Shown here one piece after another: positions 7,602 through 15,987 of a stretch of DNA of 64,000 nt; the first letter of the stretch is position 1, and the number at the start of each line of letters is the position of its first letter. A program made the position numbers and the translations under genes. The stretch covers positions 186,001 to 250,000 of the forward strand of contig CAVSDL010000006.1 in NCBI GenBank assembly GCA_963726775.1. Direction: 5' to 3'. The notes under the pieces are model-generated. The model ran no database searches and was not told the DNA's origin. It was given only the letters and a program-made list of their open reading frames with translations. This stretch comes from CAIWHR01 sp963726775. Lineage in GTDB: Bacteria > Pseudomonadota > Gammaproteobacteria > Burkholderiales > Casimicrobiaceae.

Positions 7602-8876
7602 ATGGAAAAGATTCTGAACTGGATCGACGCGCGCTTTCCGCTGACGGCCCTATGGGAATCGCAATGGGGCAAGTACGTCGCGCCGAAGAATTTCAACTTC
7701 TGGTACTACTTCGGTTCGCTGGCGGCGTTTGCGCTCGTGCTGCAGCTTTTCACCGGCATCTACCTCACGATGAGCTACAAGCCCGACGCGGCCAAGGCGT
7801 TCGAGTCGGTCGAGTACATCATGCGCGACGTGTCGTGGGGCTGGCTCATCCGCTACATGCATTCGACCGGGGCGTCGATGTTCTTCATCGTCGTGTACCT
7901 GCACATGTTCCGCGGGCTGATGTACGGCAGCTACCGAAAGCCGCGCGAGCTCACGTGGATCTTCGGCTGTCTTATCTACCTGTGCCTGATGGCCGAGGCG
8001 TTCTTCGGCTACCTGCTCCCGTGGGGCCAGATGTCCTACTGGGGCGCGCAGGTCATCGTCAACCTGTTTTCGGCGGTGCCCATCATCGGGGAGGATCTCG
8101 GCGTCTGGATCCGCGGCGACTACACGATATCGGACATCACGCTGAATCGCTTCTTTGCGTTCCACGTCGTAGCAGTACCGCTGGTGCTGCTCGGGATCGT
8201 CGCCGCGCACCTGATGGCGCTGCACGAAACGGGGTCGAACAATCCGGACGGCGTCGAGATCAAGAAACAGCCCAAGGACCCCGCCACGGGATTGCCGCCG
8301 GACGGGATCAACTCCCACCCGTACTACACGGTGAAGGACATCGTCGGCGTCGTCGTATTCCTCGCAGTGTTCTCCGCGATCGTCTTCTTCATGCCCGACA
8401 TGGGCGGATACTTCCTCGAGGCGAACAATTTCCTGCCGGCCGATCCGCTGAAGACGCCCGAGCATATTGCCCCCGTCTGGTATTTCACGCCGTACTACGC
8501 GATGCTGCGGGCGGTGCCGTCGTTCCTGGGCAGCCAGTTCTGGGGCGTGATCGTCATGGGCGCGGCCGTGCTGATCTTCTTCGCGCTGCCCTGGCTCGAT
8601 CGTGGCGCGGTCAAGTCGATCCGTTACCGCGGTGCGTTGTACAAGGTGTGGCTGGCGTTGTTCGTGGTGAGTTTCCTGATCCTGGGCTACCTCGGTGTCG
8701 TTCCGGTCACGGTCTGGGGCCAGTTCGCGGAAGGCGTCCCGGTGCTCGGAACCGCGGACCTGGCGACGGTCGTCGCGCGCCTGCTGACGGTCGTCTATTT
8801 CCTCTTTTTCATCCTGATGCCGTGGTACACGGCGCGCGACAAGACCAAGCCCGTTCCGGAACGGGTGACCGGATGA
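7602..8876 (+). CDS. petB: Ubiquinol-cytochrome c reductase cytochrome b subunit
   Basis: Integral membrane dihaem subunit that carries the Qo and Qi sites of complex III. 424 residues, full mitochondrial-type length rather than the split b6/IV form. The four axial His are visible in the pairs RYMHSTGASMFFIVVYLH and FHVVAVPLVLLGIVAAH. The Qo-site motif appears as PEHIAPVWYF, the PEW(Y/F) position reading PEH. The stop overlaps petC by 4 nt (ATGA). Confidence 0.97.
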   Translation: MEKILNWIDARFPLTALWESQWGKYVAPKNFNFWYYFGSLAAFALVLQLFTGIYLTMSYKPDAAKAFESVEYIMRDVSWGWLIRYMHSTGASMFFIVVYLHMFRGLMYGSYRKPRELTWIFGCLIYLCLMAEAFFGYLLPWGQMSYWGAQVIVNLFSAVPIIGEDLGVWIRGDYTISDITLNRFFAFHVVAVPLVLLGIVAAHLMALHETGSNNPDGVEIKKQPKDPATGLPPDGINSHPYYTVKDIVGVVVFLAVFSAIVFFMPDMGGYFLEANNFLPADPLKTPEHIAPVWYFTPYYAMLRAVPSFLGSQFWGVIVMGAAVLIFFALPWLDRGAVKSIRYRGALYKVWLALFVVSFLILGYLGVVPVTVWGQFAEGVPVLGTADLATVVARLLTVVYFLFFILMPWYTARDKTKPVPERVTG

Positions 8877-9676
8877 TGAGCAGGATCGCTGTCCTTCTTG
8901 CGGCATTGCTCGTCGCCGCAGCCGGCCCGGCGACGGCTACCGGCGGCAATGACCTGCGCCTGGAGCCGGCCCCGATCAATCGCCTTGACGTCGAGTCCCT
9001 CCAGCGCGGCGCGCGCACGTTCGTCAACTACTGCCTCAACTGCCACAGCGCGAAGTACATGCGCTACAACCGCCTGACCGACCTCGGTGTCGACGTCGCG
9101 ATGATTCAGGACAACCTGATGTTTGCGACCGACAAGATCGGCGAGACGATGACGGTGGCAATGACGGCGAAGGACGCCAAGGCATGGTTCGGCGCTCCGC
9201 CGCCGGACCTGACCGTAGAGGCGCGCGTCCGCGGCGCCGACTGGCTGTACAACTATTTCCTTGGTTTCTACCGGGATGATCGCTCCGCCAGCGGCTGGAA
9301 CAATCTCGTTTTCCCGAACGTCGGAATGCCACACGTACTCTGGGAGCTGTCGGGGACGAACCGGCTGGCGGTCACCGAGTACAAGAACCACGAGGAAGCG
9401 CTGGCCGCCGCGATCGCCACGAAGGGTCTGGTGCTGCTGGCGCCGGCAAAGGATCACAAATTCGTCGTGGAAACGGTCGTCGCCGACACTCCCGGAACGC
9501 TGACGTCGGCGCAATACATGGGAGTGGTCGCCGATCTCGTAAATTACATGGATTACATGGGCGAGCCCGCGAAGAACACGCGAATCAGCATCGGGCTCGT
9601 CGTGCTCCTGTACCTTGGCGTGCTGTTCGTGTTCGCGTACTGGCTGAAACGCGAGTACTGGAAGGACATCCACTAA
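8873..9676 (+). CDS. petC: Ubiquinol-cytochrome c reductase cytochrome c1 subunit
   Basis: c-type haem subunit that passes electrons to soluble cytochrome c. 267 residues: Sec signal peptide (MMSRIAVLLAALLVAAAG), haem-binding CLNCH near residue 60, a probable Met ligand in FPNVGMPHVLWEL, and a C-terminal membrane anchor (about 240-260, IGLVVLLYLGVLFVFAYWL). Start is ATG 8873 or 8876; both overlap the petB stop. It completes a three-subunit bacterial bc1 complex. Confidence 0.96.
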   Translation: MMSRIAVLLAALLVAAAGPATATGGNDLRLEPAPINRLDVESLQRGARTFVNYCLNCHSAKYMRYNRLTDLGVDVAMIQDNLMFATDKIGETMTVAMTAKDAKAWFGAPPPDLTVEARVRGADWLYNYFLGFYRDDRSASGWNNLVFPNVGMPHVLWELSGTNRLAVTEYKNHEEALAAAIATKGLVLLAPAKDHKFVVETVVADTPGTLTSAQYMGVVADLVNYMDYMGEPAKNTRISIGLVVLLYLGVLFVFAYWLKREYWKDIH

Positions 9677-9788
9677 CCACGCCCGATTCGCCGTCGCGGG
9701 GCAGGGGCGACGCTCCTGCCCCGTTGCATTCCGGGGCCATTCGCCCCTGTCGCGTGACCCGCCCGCCCCGCGCGAGGAGAAACAGACC

Positions 9789-10388
9789 ATGATGACGCTA
9801 TATTCCGGGACCACCGATCCCTTCAGCCAGCGCTGCCGCATCGTGCTGCACGAGAAGGGAATGGATTTTCAGATCATCGACGTGGACCTCGACCACAAGC
9901 CCGAGGACCTCGCGGTGATGAATCCGTACAACCAGGTTCCCGTGCTCGTCGAGCGCGACCTTGTGCTGCACGAATCGAATATCATCAACGAATACATCGA
10001 CGAGCGCTTCCCGCATCCGCAGCTGATGCCGGCCGACCCGGTGATGCGCGCCCGGGCCCGGCTGTTCCTGCACCGGTTCGAGAAAGAGTTGTTCGTCCAC
10101 ATCGACGCACTCGAGGGCAACAACCAGAAGCAGATCGAGAAGGGTCGCAACCTGGTCCGCGACAGCCTGCTGCAGATAGCCCCCGTGTTCGCCAAGCACA
10201 AGCACATGCTGGGTGAAGACTACTCGATGCTCGACGTCGCGATCACGCCGCTCCTGTGGCGGCTCGACTATTACGGCATCGCGATGCCCAAGCAGGCCGC
10301 GCCGCTGATGAAGTACGCGGAACGCCTGTTTGCCCGGCCGGCATTCTCCGAAGCGTTGACGTCTGCCGAGCGCGGCATGAGAAAGTGA
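9789..10388 (+). CDS. sspA: Stringent starvation protein A (RNA polymerase-associated, GST fold)
   Basis: 199 residues with a thioredoxin-like N-terminal half (YSGTTDPFSQRCRIVLHEKG; NPYNQVPVLVERDLVLHES) and an all-helical GST C-terminal half. SspA binds RNA polymerase and alters transcription during starvation and acid stress; it lacks ordinary GST activity in E. coli. GAGGAG precedes ATG 9789. The position downstream of petABC and upstream of sspB is conserved in betaproteobacteria and supports SspA over a generic GST. Confidence 0.95.
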   Translation: MMTLYSGTTDPFSQRCRIVLHEKGMDFQIIDVDLDHKPEDLAVMNPYNQVPVLVERDLVLHESNIINEYIDERFPHPQLMPADPVMRARARLFLHRFEKELFVHIDALEGNNQKQIEKGRNLVRDSLLQIAPVFAKHKHMLGEDYSMLDVAITPLLWRLDYYGIAMPKQAAPLMKYAERLFARPAFSEALTSAERGMRK

Positions 10389-10395
10389 CCTCTTG

Positions 10396-10430
10396 CCGTC
10401 ATCCGCGCGCAGGCGGTAATCCAGCATCTT
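10396..10430. repeat. Degenerate copy of a dispersed intergenic repeat (CGTCAT...GCAGGCGG...ATCCAGCATC type)
   Basis: The stretch after sspA reads CCGTCATCCGCGCGC then AGGCGGTAATCCAGCATC. It resembles the palindromic CGTCATTCCCGCG-x-AGGCGGGAATCCAG elements that are scattered between genes in many proteobacteria. It is imperfect and probably a decayed copy. The rest of the gap to sspB holds nothing recognisable. Confidence 0.5.
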
Positions 10431-10564
10431 GCGTTGAACGCCACTGGGCCCCCTCTTGCGTCGGGACGACGCATTTGCAACCCATCGCGGACCGCTGCAC
10501 GGATCCGCTCTCGGACAAATGCGTCGCTTGACCTCATCCACGCCGCGCGTAATATTCCGAAACG

Positions 10565-11023
10565 ATGTCCGAGCAAACCGCGAAGCCGTACCTGGTGCGC
10601 GCCATATGCGAATGGTGTGCCGATAGCGGCCATACGCCCTACCTCGCCGTCAAGGTGAATGCGCAGACGCGCGTGCCGGCGGCGTTCGTGAAAAACGGCG
10701 AGATCGTCCTCAACATCAGCAGCGGAGCTACACGGCGACTGACCGTCGACAACGACTGGGTGCGGTTTTCCGCGCGCTTTTCCGGAGCGTCGCAGGAAGT
10801 CGCGGTGCCGATGAACGCAATCTCCGGCATCTTCGCCAAGGAGACCGGCTACGGCTTCGCGTTTACAATTGCGCAGGATCCCGTGGCCGCCCTCACCGCC
10901 GCAACCGCGCCGCAGGAGCTCGATATCGACGCCGCGCTGGAAAAGGACGTGAACGATGCCCGCGAGGCCAAGGATGCCGGCGGCACCAAGCCGCGTCCGT
11001 CGCATCTGCAGATCATCAAGTGA
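10565..11023 (+). CDS. sspB: ClpXP protease specificity-enhancing factor SspB
   Basis: Adaptor that delivers ssrA-tagged proteins to ClpXP. 152 residues: the N-terminal substrate-binding beta domain (KPYLVRAICEWCADSGHTPY; VKVNAQTRVP; VLNISSGATRRL) runs to about residue 108. A flexible acidic, Ala-rich linker follows, then the short terminal peptide RPSHLQIIK, which matches the ClpX-docking tail of the family (R-P-x-L-x-V-V-K type). It follows sspA in the usual order. Confidence 0.95.
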   Translation: MSEQTAKPYLVRAICEWCADSGHTPYLAVKVNAQTRVPAAFVKNGEIVLNISSGATRRLTVDNDWVRFSARFSGASQEVAVPMNAISGIFAKETGYGFAFTIAQDPVAALTAATAPQELDIDAALEKDVNDAREAKDAGGTKPRPSHLQIIK

Positions 11024-11630
11024 GCGGCGATGTCCGGCGCATCGGAGACGCGCGAACTTGGCGATGACACTCGGCGCGGGCCGGTCTTCTCTTCCTGGTC
11101 CGACAGGCGCCTGAACGCGATCGATTGGCTCGATCGCGCTTGGTCGGCGCAGACGTAATATTCATTCCGCAGCACGTCCCGACGTTTGCTGCGCGAAATG
11201 CGCGCGGCGCGCTGACTCGTCGCCTCGCCTCGGGCGCAGCCGAGGCAGCGTGCGCCCCTCGGTGCACAGGCTCGACACCGGGATCTCGCGACCGCCGCCG
11301 ATGTAGCGCCGACGCCCGTTGCGACCTCCGCAGGACAGACCAACGAGAGGCCTGGGGGAGCAGGATCCCGCCGGCGAATCCGGGTGCCGCCGCTTTGTGG
11401 TGTACTGAATCGAGCGGGCCCTCGCTGGTCCCGCGGGCGCCCTCCGGAATGACGACCTCGGCACGCTGTCGACGCGGCGAGGCGAAGCCCGGGCGCCTCG
11501 TCATGCGTTGCCCTCACTTCGCCGAAACACGGCCCGCTTTGCCGGGGAGCGCCGGGGATGTCCGGTACCGGAATGCCGTTGGGCGGTTGCAATCGCGGCT
11601 TCGACGGCGACACAGGTAACATATTGGCTG
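11024..11630. other. 607-bp non-coding gap between sspB and tRNA-Thr
   Basis: No convincing gene. It holds a 9-bp perfect stem, CGCGATCGA/TCGATCGCG at 11116-11124 and 11130-11138 with a 5-nt loop and no T-tract. It also holds a decayed CGTCATTCCGGAGGGCGC-type intergenic repeat, read on the minus strand around 11425-11460. Open frames on both strands have Arg/Ser/Ala-rich translations typical of non-coding high-GC DNA. Confidence 0.6.
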
Positions 11631-11703
11631 GCCGGCATAGCTCAGTTGGTAGAGCAGCGGTTTTGTAAACCGTTGGTCGTGGGTTCGATTCCTACTGCCG
11701 GCA
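11631..11703 (+). tRNA. thrT: tRNA-Thr (anticodon TGT)
   Basis: 73-nt cloverleaf. The acceptor stem GCCGGCA pairs with TGCCGGC, discriminator A at 11703. The D-arm contains AGCTCAGTTGGTAGAGC. The anticodon stem GCGGT/ACCGT closes the loop TTTGTAA, giving anticodon TGT, which reads ACA-type Thr codons. The T-arm is GTGGG-TTCGATT-CCTAC. The 3' CCA is not encoded: CCG follows the discriminator. Confidence 0.96.
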
Positions 11704-11797
11704 CCGGAGCGTATTCGTCGGCGCCGCAGTCCAGGCGTCGGCAGTGCACACCCGGGCGCGACGTCGAAAGTCTCGATCGCAGGAGATGGGGCAGCGT

Positions 11798-12493
11798 ATG
11801 CCGCTCGTGAGCTTCAAACCGACCAAGGCACGGCTCGTTCTCGAGGAGGGCAAGGACAGCGTCCTCGTGATGAAGGTGGCCGTGTCCAAGGGCGAAATCG
11901 TCGAGCTGTCGACGGGAGGCAGGCTGGAGACGCTGTCGGGCGTGCTCCGCATCCGCGAGCGCAAGGCAAGCCCGGCGAAGACCAACGGCAGCGCCATCGG
12001 ATCGCTGGTCTTCATCGACGAATCCGGACGCGGACAGGACTATTGCCCCGCGAAATTCCAGATCAACCTCGGAATGGCGGCCGAGAAATTCGAACCGTTG
12101 CTGCGTGTCGCGCTGTCGGGGCGGCTCCCCAATAAATTCTTCGTCGACGCCGGCGAAAGGGTCTCCGCGCGTGAAACCCGGGGCCTGTCGTACGGGCTTC
12201 GGCGAGACGGCAGGACCAAGGTCTGGGACACTTCGTCGTTCCGTTCGCTGCCGGTGACCAATTTCGCGATGATCCTGCCGATCGAGGTCGCCGAACCTCG
12301 GGAAAACGGCGTCGTCATGAGCGATCCTTACCCCATCGAGTCGATGGCGACCAACGCGCAGGTGGCCGAACTTGTCGACGACCTGCTCGTTTTCCAGAGC
12401 GAAACGAGGAACACGCTCTACGCGGTGGTGGCGGTGGTCGGGGTAGTCGTCCTTCTGGCGCTGGTGTTCAGTCTCGTGCTGCTCTTCCGTTAG
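11798..12493 (+). CDS. Hypothetical protein with C-terminal membrane anchor
   Basis: 231 residues, not recognised. A soluble, mixed-charge N-terminal part of about 200 residues (starting MPLVSFKPTKARLVLEEGKD) is followed by one strong hydrophobic segment (about 207-229, VVAVVGVVVLLALVFSLVLLF) at the very C-terminus. That arrangement is a tail-anchored protein with the soluble part likely cytoplasmic. Only one Cys. Start ATG 11798 is preferred; ATG 11786 has AGGAG directly abutting it, so it is less likely. It lies alone between tRNA-Thr and an SDR gene, with no context for function. Confidence 0.75.
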   Translation: MPLVSFKPTKARLVLEEGKDSVLVMKVAVSKGEIVELSTGGRLETLSGVLRIRERKASPAKTNGSAIGSLVFIDESGRGQDYCPAKFQINLGMAAEKFEPLLRVALSGRLPNKFFVDAGERVSARETRGLSYGLRRDGRTKVWDTSSFRSLPVTNFAMILPIEVAEPRENGVVMSDPYPIESMATNAQVAELVDDLLVFQSETRNTLYAVVAVVGVVVLLALVFSLVLLFR

Positions 12494-12622
12494 CGGTCAC
12501 CGCATCCGAAGGCGTTGGGCGGGCGCCGGGCGTCGACCTGCGTCCAGCCATTCGAAATCCCTGTAACCTGCCGAAGACGCATTGTCGTTCGCCTTCCATC
12601 GAGTTTCGACAGGACACCGACC

Positions 12623-13369
12623 ATGAACCAGCTCGATTTCAAGAACCGTACCGCCGTCGTCACGGGTGGCGCCGCCGGCATCGGTTTCGCCGTGGCGCAG
12701 CGCTTTGCCGCCAGCGGCGCCGCCGTCGCGCTGTGGGATCGCGACGAGGCGGCACTCGCGACGGCACAGGCCGCGCTCGGGAGGGGCACTGTGACGCAGG
12801 CGTTCGACGTTGCCGATCCCGCCGCCGTGGAGCGCGCCGCGGAGGCAACGGAAATGGCGCTCGGCAGGATCGACGCCCTTGTCTGCTCGGCCGGGATCAC
12901 CGGCCCCAACACGACGACGTGGGAGTATCCGATCGACGCGTGGCGGCAGGTGATCGACGTCAACCTGAACGGGCTCTTCTACTGCAATCGCGCCATCGTG
13001 CCGGCGATGCTGAAGCGCGACTACGGGCGCATCGTCAACATCGCATCGGTCGCGGGCAAGGAAGGGAACCCGAACGCGCCGGCGTACAGCGCGTCGAAGG
13101 CGGGCGTGATCGGATTGACGAAGTCGCTCGGCAAGGAACTTGCGAAGACCGGCATCCGCGTCAACTGTGTCACACCTGCGGCGGTGCGTACGGCGATCTT
13201 CGACCAGATGACGCAGCAGCACATCGACTTCATGCTGTCGAAGATCCCGCTGGGGCGTTTCGGCGGGGTCGACGAGATCGCGGCCATGGTGTGCTGGCTC
13301 GCGAGCGAGGAATGCTCGTTCTCGACGGGAGCGGTGTTCGACCTGTCCGGCGGGAGAGCGACGTACTGA
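12623..13369 (+). CDS. Short-chain dehydrogenase/reductase (SDR family)
   Basis: Classical NAD(P)-dependent SDR of 248 residues. The cofactor motif is TGGAAGIG. CSAG replaces the usual NNAG. The active site has Ser in NIASVAGKEG and the YSASK catalytic Tyr and Lys. The PAAVRTAIFDQM loop follows. The acidic residue after strand beta-2 (LWDRDE) suggests NAD over NADP. It resembles dehydrogenases for sugar acids such as 2-keto-3-deoxy-L-fuconate, but the substrate cannot be read from sequence. ATG 12623 gives the MNQLDFKNRTAVVTGG start. A tandem repeat follows 10 bp after the stop. Confidence 0.92.
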   Translation: MNQLDFKNRTAVVTGGAAGIGFAVAQRFAASGAAVALWDRDEAALATAQAALGRGTVTQAFDVADPAAVERAAEATEMALGRIDALVCSAGITGPNTTTWEYPIDAWRQVIDVNLNGLFYCNRAIVPAMLKRDYGRIVNIASVAGKEGNPNAPAYSASKAGVIGLTKSLGKELAKTGIRVNCVTPAAVRTAIFDQMTQQHIDFMLSKIPLGRFGGVDEIAAMVCWLASEECSFSTGAVFDLSGGRATY

Positions 13370-13378
13370 GCAGGGATC

Positions 13379-13592
13379 AGAAGTCAGATGACAGAAGTCA
13401 GATGACAGATGACAGATGACAGATGACAGATGACAGGTGGCAGGTGGCAGGTGGCAGGTGGCAGGTGGCAGGTGGCAGGTGGCAGGTGGCAGGTGGCAGG
13501 TGGCAGGTGGCAGGTGGCAGGTGGCAGGTGGCAGGTGGCAGGTGGCAGGTGGCAGGTGGCAGGTGGCAGGTGGCAGGTGGCAGGTGGCAGGT
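13379..13592. repeat. Heptanucleotide tandem repeat array (about 30 units)
   Basis: Eight degenerate 7-bp units come first (AGAAGTC and AGATGAC types, 13379-13434). About 22.6 perfect units of AGGTGGC follow (13435-13592). All frames stay open on both strands, because 7 is not a multiple of 3 and no unit contains a stop; the resulting Trp-Gln-Val-Ala-Gly-Gly-Arg or Pro-Pro-Ala-Thr-Cys-His-Leu peptides are almost certainly not real proteins. The array lies between the convergent SDR gene and a broken dehydrogenase gene. It is similar in kind to the heptanucleotide STRR arrays of cyanobacteria. Confidence 0.97.
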
Positions 13593-13633
13593 ACCGGAGC
13601 AGATTGCGCGCGGCGCACGCTGCGTCCCGGGCG

Positions 13634-14615
13634 TCAGACGAACTGGTTCTTCAACACGGCTTCGCCGCGCCACAGGCGCTCGAGGTTTTCCAGCAAGAGG
13701 TCGATGACGTTGTCCTCGTAGCGGCGCGTCTCGCCGGCGGTGTGCGGCGTGATCAGCATGTTGGGCGCGCCCCATAGCCCCGAGGTGGCGGGCAGCGGCT
13801 CCTCCCAGACGCAATCGAGCGCGGCGCCGGCGATGCGCTTCTGGTTGAGCGCCTCGATCAGCGCCGGCTCGTTCACCACCTTGCCGCGCGCGACGTTGAT
13901 GAGGTAGGCCGAGGGCTTCATCGCCGCGAGCGCCTTGGCGTCGATCAGGTTCTCGGTCCTGGGCGTGAGCGGGCAGGTCAGCGCGACGAAATCGGCTTGC
14001 GGCAACATATCTGAGCAGGCCATCCTCGCCGACGACCTTGTCGGCCGCCCCCGCGCCCCTGGACGGATCGCGTCGAATGGCGATCACGCGCATGTCGAAG
14101 GCCTTGGCGAGCGTGGCCAGCCGCGAGCCGATGCGGCCGATGCCGACGATCACCAGCGTCTTGCCCCCGAGCTCGTCTTCGCGCTTCGAGATGTCCCCGA
14201 TCATGCCGCGCCACTTCTTCGCGGTCTGGTTGTCGCGCGCCTCCGGAATCTGCCGCGCCAGGGCGAGGATCAGGGCGATGGCATGCTCGGCGACCGCGCG
14301 CTCGTTCACGCCTTGCGCGCTGGCGACGCGGATGCCGGCCGCGCCCAGCGCGTCGCGGGAATACTGGTCCGTGCCGGCGCTGATCGACTGGATGAAGGCG
14401 AGCCTCCCCGCCGCGGCAATCAGTTCGTTCCGCCACAGGCCGGAGCACAGCAGCACGTCCACCTCGGTGATGCGCGCCCTCAAATCGTCGAGACTGCGCA
14501 CCTCGAACCAGTCGAGGCCGGCGTTGCGCAGGGCGAAGCGTTCGCCCATGCGATAGGCGACGTGGGCGAAACAGAGCGTCAGGTTGTCTTTGGCGGGGAG
14601 AGGACGTGCGCTCAT
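13634..14615 (-). pseudogene. D-2-hydroxyacid dehydrogenase, interrupted by a frameshift
   Basis: NAD-dependent D-isomer-specific 2-hydroxyacid dehydrogenase in two frames. The first frame, from ATG 14615, carries the N-terminal substrate domain and the Rossmann motif GIGRIGSRLA. The second frame, to the stop at 13634, carries DFVALTCPLTPRTENLI, the catalytic Arg in NVARGKVVNE, Glu in CVWEEPLP and His in TPHTAGE. The join expected from the family (DGLL-DMLPQADF) is restored by ignoring one base, T at 14012 (plus strand). This is either a true inactivating +1 insertion or a sequencing error. The unshifted first frame runs on into the heptanucleotide repeat. Confidence 0.88.
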
Positions 14616-14849
14616 GAAATCACTTTCGGATGGATTGTTCTTGGCACCCGAACGTAAGGACTGGAGACGTTCCTGTCAACGCGCAGCTGCCATCGTTCAA
14701 CGGCGATGCGTGCACGCCCGAGATCGCGCGAAGAACCGCACCCTTATCCTCCATGGGGGCTTGCGTCGTGGCAACGCGCTTCGCATCCCCCAAGGTGCCG
14801 CGACGGGGGACAGCAGCAATCCCGGACCGCCGGCCCGATTTGTCACCTG

Positions 14850-15860
14850 TTACTGGACCTGCAGCATGATCTTGCCGATGTGCTGCGATGATTCCATCAG
14901 CGCGTGCGCGGCCGCCGCTTCCGCGAGCGGGAACACGCGATGAATGACCGGCTTCATCACGCGGGACTCGAGCAGCGGCCAGACTTCCTGCCGTAGCGAT
15001 CGCGCGATCTCGACCTTGCGCTGCGCGGGGCTCGCGCGGAGCGTCGAGCCGGTCACTGTCAGCCGCTTCAGCATGATATGGCGCCAGTCGGTCTCGACGC
15101 GGCTGCCGCGCAGGAAGGCGATGATGACGAGGCGGCCCTCGAGCGCCAGGCACTTCATGTTCTTTTCGATGTAGTCGCCGCCGACCATATCGAGCACGGC
15201 GTCCGCGCCGCGCTTGCCGGTGATGCGCGCGACTTCGGCGACGAAGTCCTGAGTCCGGTAGTTGATAGCATGATCCGCGCCTGCGCCGCGGCAGAACGCG
15301 GCCTTCTCGTCGCTGCCGACCGTCGTGATCACGATCGCTCCCAGGTGCTTCGCGAGCTGGATCGCGGTGATTCCGATGCCGCCCGCCCCGCCGTGGATCA
15401 GCACTGTTTCGCCGTGGCGCAACCGGCCGCGGTCGACGAGATTGTTCCACACCGTGAAGTAGTTCTCGGGCAGGGACGCGGCCTCGAGTTCGGTCAGACC
15501 CGCAGGCACCGGCAGGCAGAATCCGGCGGGCGTCGTGCAGTATTCAGCGTAACCGCCGCCAGGCGTCAACGCGCACACCCGGTCGCCGACACGCCACTCC
15601 TTGACGCCGTCGCCACAAGCGGCGATCGTCCCGGCGACCTCGAGCCCGATGACCGGTGACGCGTCCGGCGGTGGCGGATACGCACCGGCGCGTTGCAGGC
15701 AGTCGGGGCGGTTCACGCCGGCGTAACTTACCTCGATCAGCACATCACCTGCCCCCGGGCGCGGTACGGGTCCTTCGGCCAGCATCAGCACGTCCGGCGG
15801 CCCGGGCTCGCGCGTAACGGCGAAGCGCATGGTGGCGGGCAGCGACTTCCTGGCAGGCAT
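14850..15860 (-). CDS. NAD(P)H:quinone oxidoreductase, zinc-free MDR family (PIG3-like)
   Basis: Medium-chain reductase of 336 residues. A GroES-like N-terminal domain carries AGVNRPDCLQRAG and GLEVAGTI. The Rossmann domain has HGGAGGIGITAIQLAK, and ADAVLDMVGGDY follows. The catalytic zinc Cys and His of alcohol dehydrogenases are absent, so a quinone or enone reductase of the TP53I3/PIG3 subgroup is likely. The start at 15860 is supported by GGAGG four bases upstream on the minus strand. It is divergent from the ligase gene at 15988, with which it may share a promoter region. Confidence 0.9.
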   Translation of the reverse strand: MPARKSLPATMRFAVTREPGPPDVLMLAEGPVPRPGAGDVLIEVSYAGVNRPDCLQRAGAYPPPPDASPVIGLEVAGTIAACGDGVKEWRVGDRVCALTPGGGYAEYCTTPAGFCLPVPAGLTELEAASLPENYFTVWNNLVDRGRLRHGETVLIHGGAGGIGITAIQLAKHLGAIVITTVGSDEKAAFCRGAGADHAINYRTQDFVAEVARITGKRGADAVLDMVGGDYIEKNMKCLALEGRLVIIAFLRGSRVETDWRHIMLKRLTVTGSTLRASPAQRKVEIARSLRQEVWPLLESRVMKPVIHRVFPLAEAAAAHALMESSQHIGKIMLQVQ

Positions 15861-15987
15861 TTGACCTCCGGCGGCGGATCGAGAGGTGATTCTAGCCGAT
15901 GCAACGCGCGGCGCCCGCTCGCGCTGCGCTACACTGCATTGGCGGAATTGCACGCCTAGCCACCGACCGCTGCGCATTACTTCTTTC

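Noticed and set aside
11116..11138. Terminator after sspB
   Set aside because: A good 9-bp stem, but no T-run follows and it lies about 90 bp from the stop; recorded only as an inverted repeat.
10849..11622. Minus-strand coding gene in the sspB-tRNA gap
   Set aside because: The frame overlaps sspB and its translation is low-complexity Arg/Ser/Ala with no family features.
13379..13592. CRISPR-like array
   Set aside because: The units are 7 bp and contiguous with no spacers, and there are no cas genes; it is a simple tandem repeat.
13423..13777. Plus-strand frames encoding Trp-Gln-Val-Ala-Gly-Gly-Arg repeat proteins
   Set aside because: They arise in all three frames only because the 7-bp unit lacks stops; no start context or conservation can be seen.
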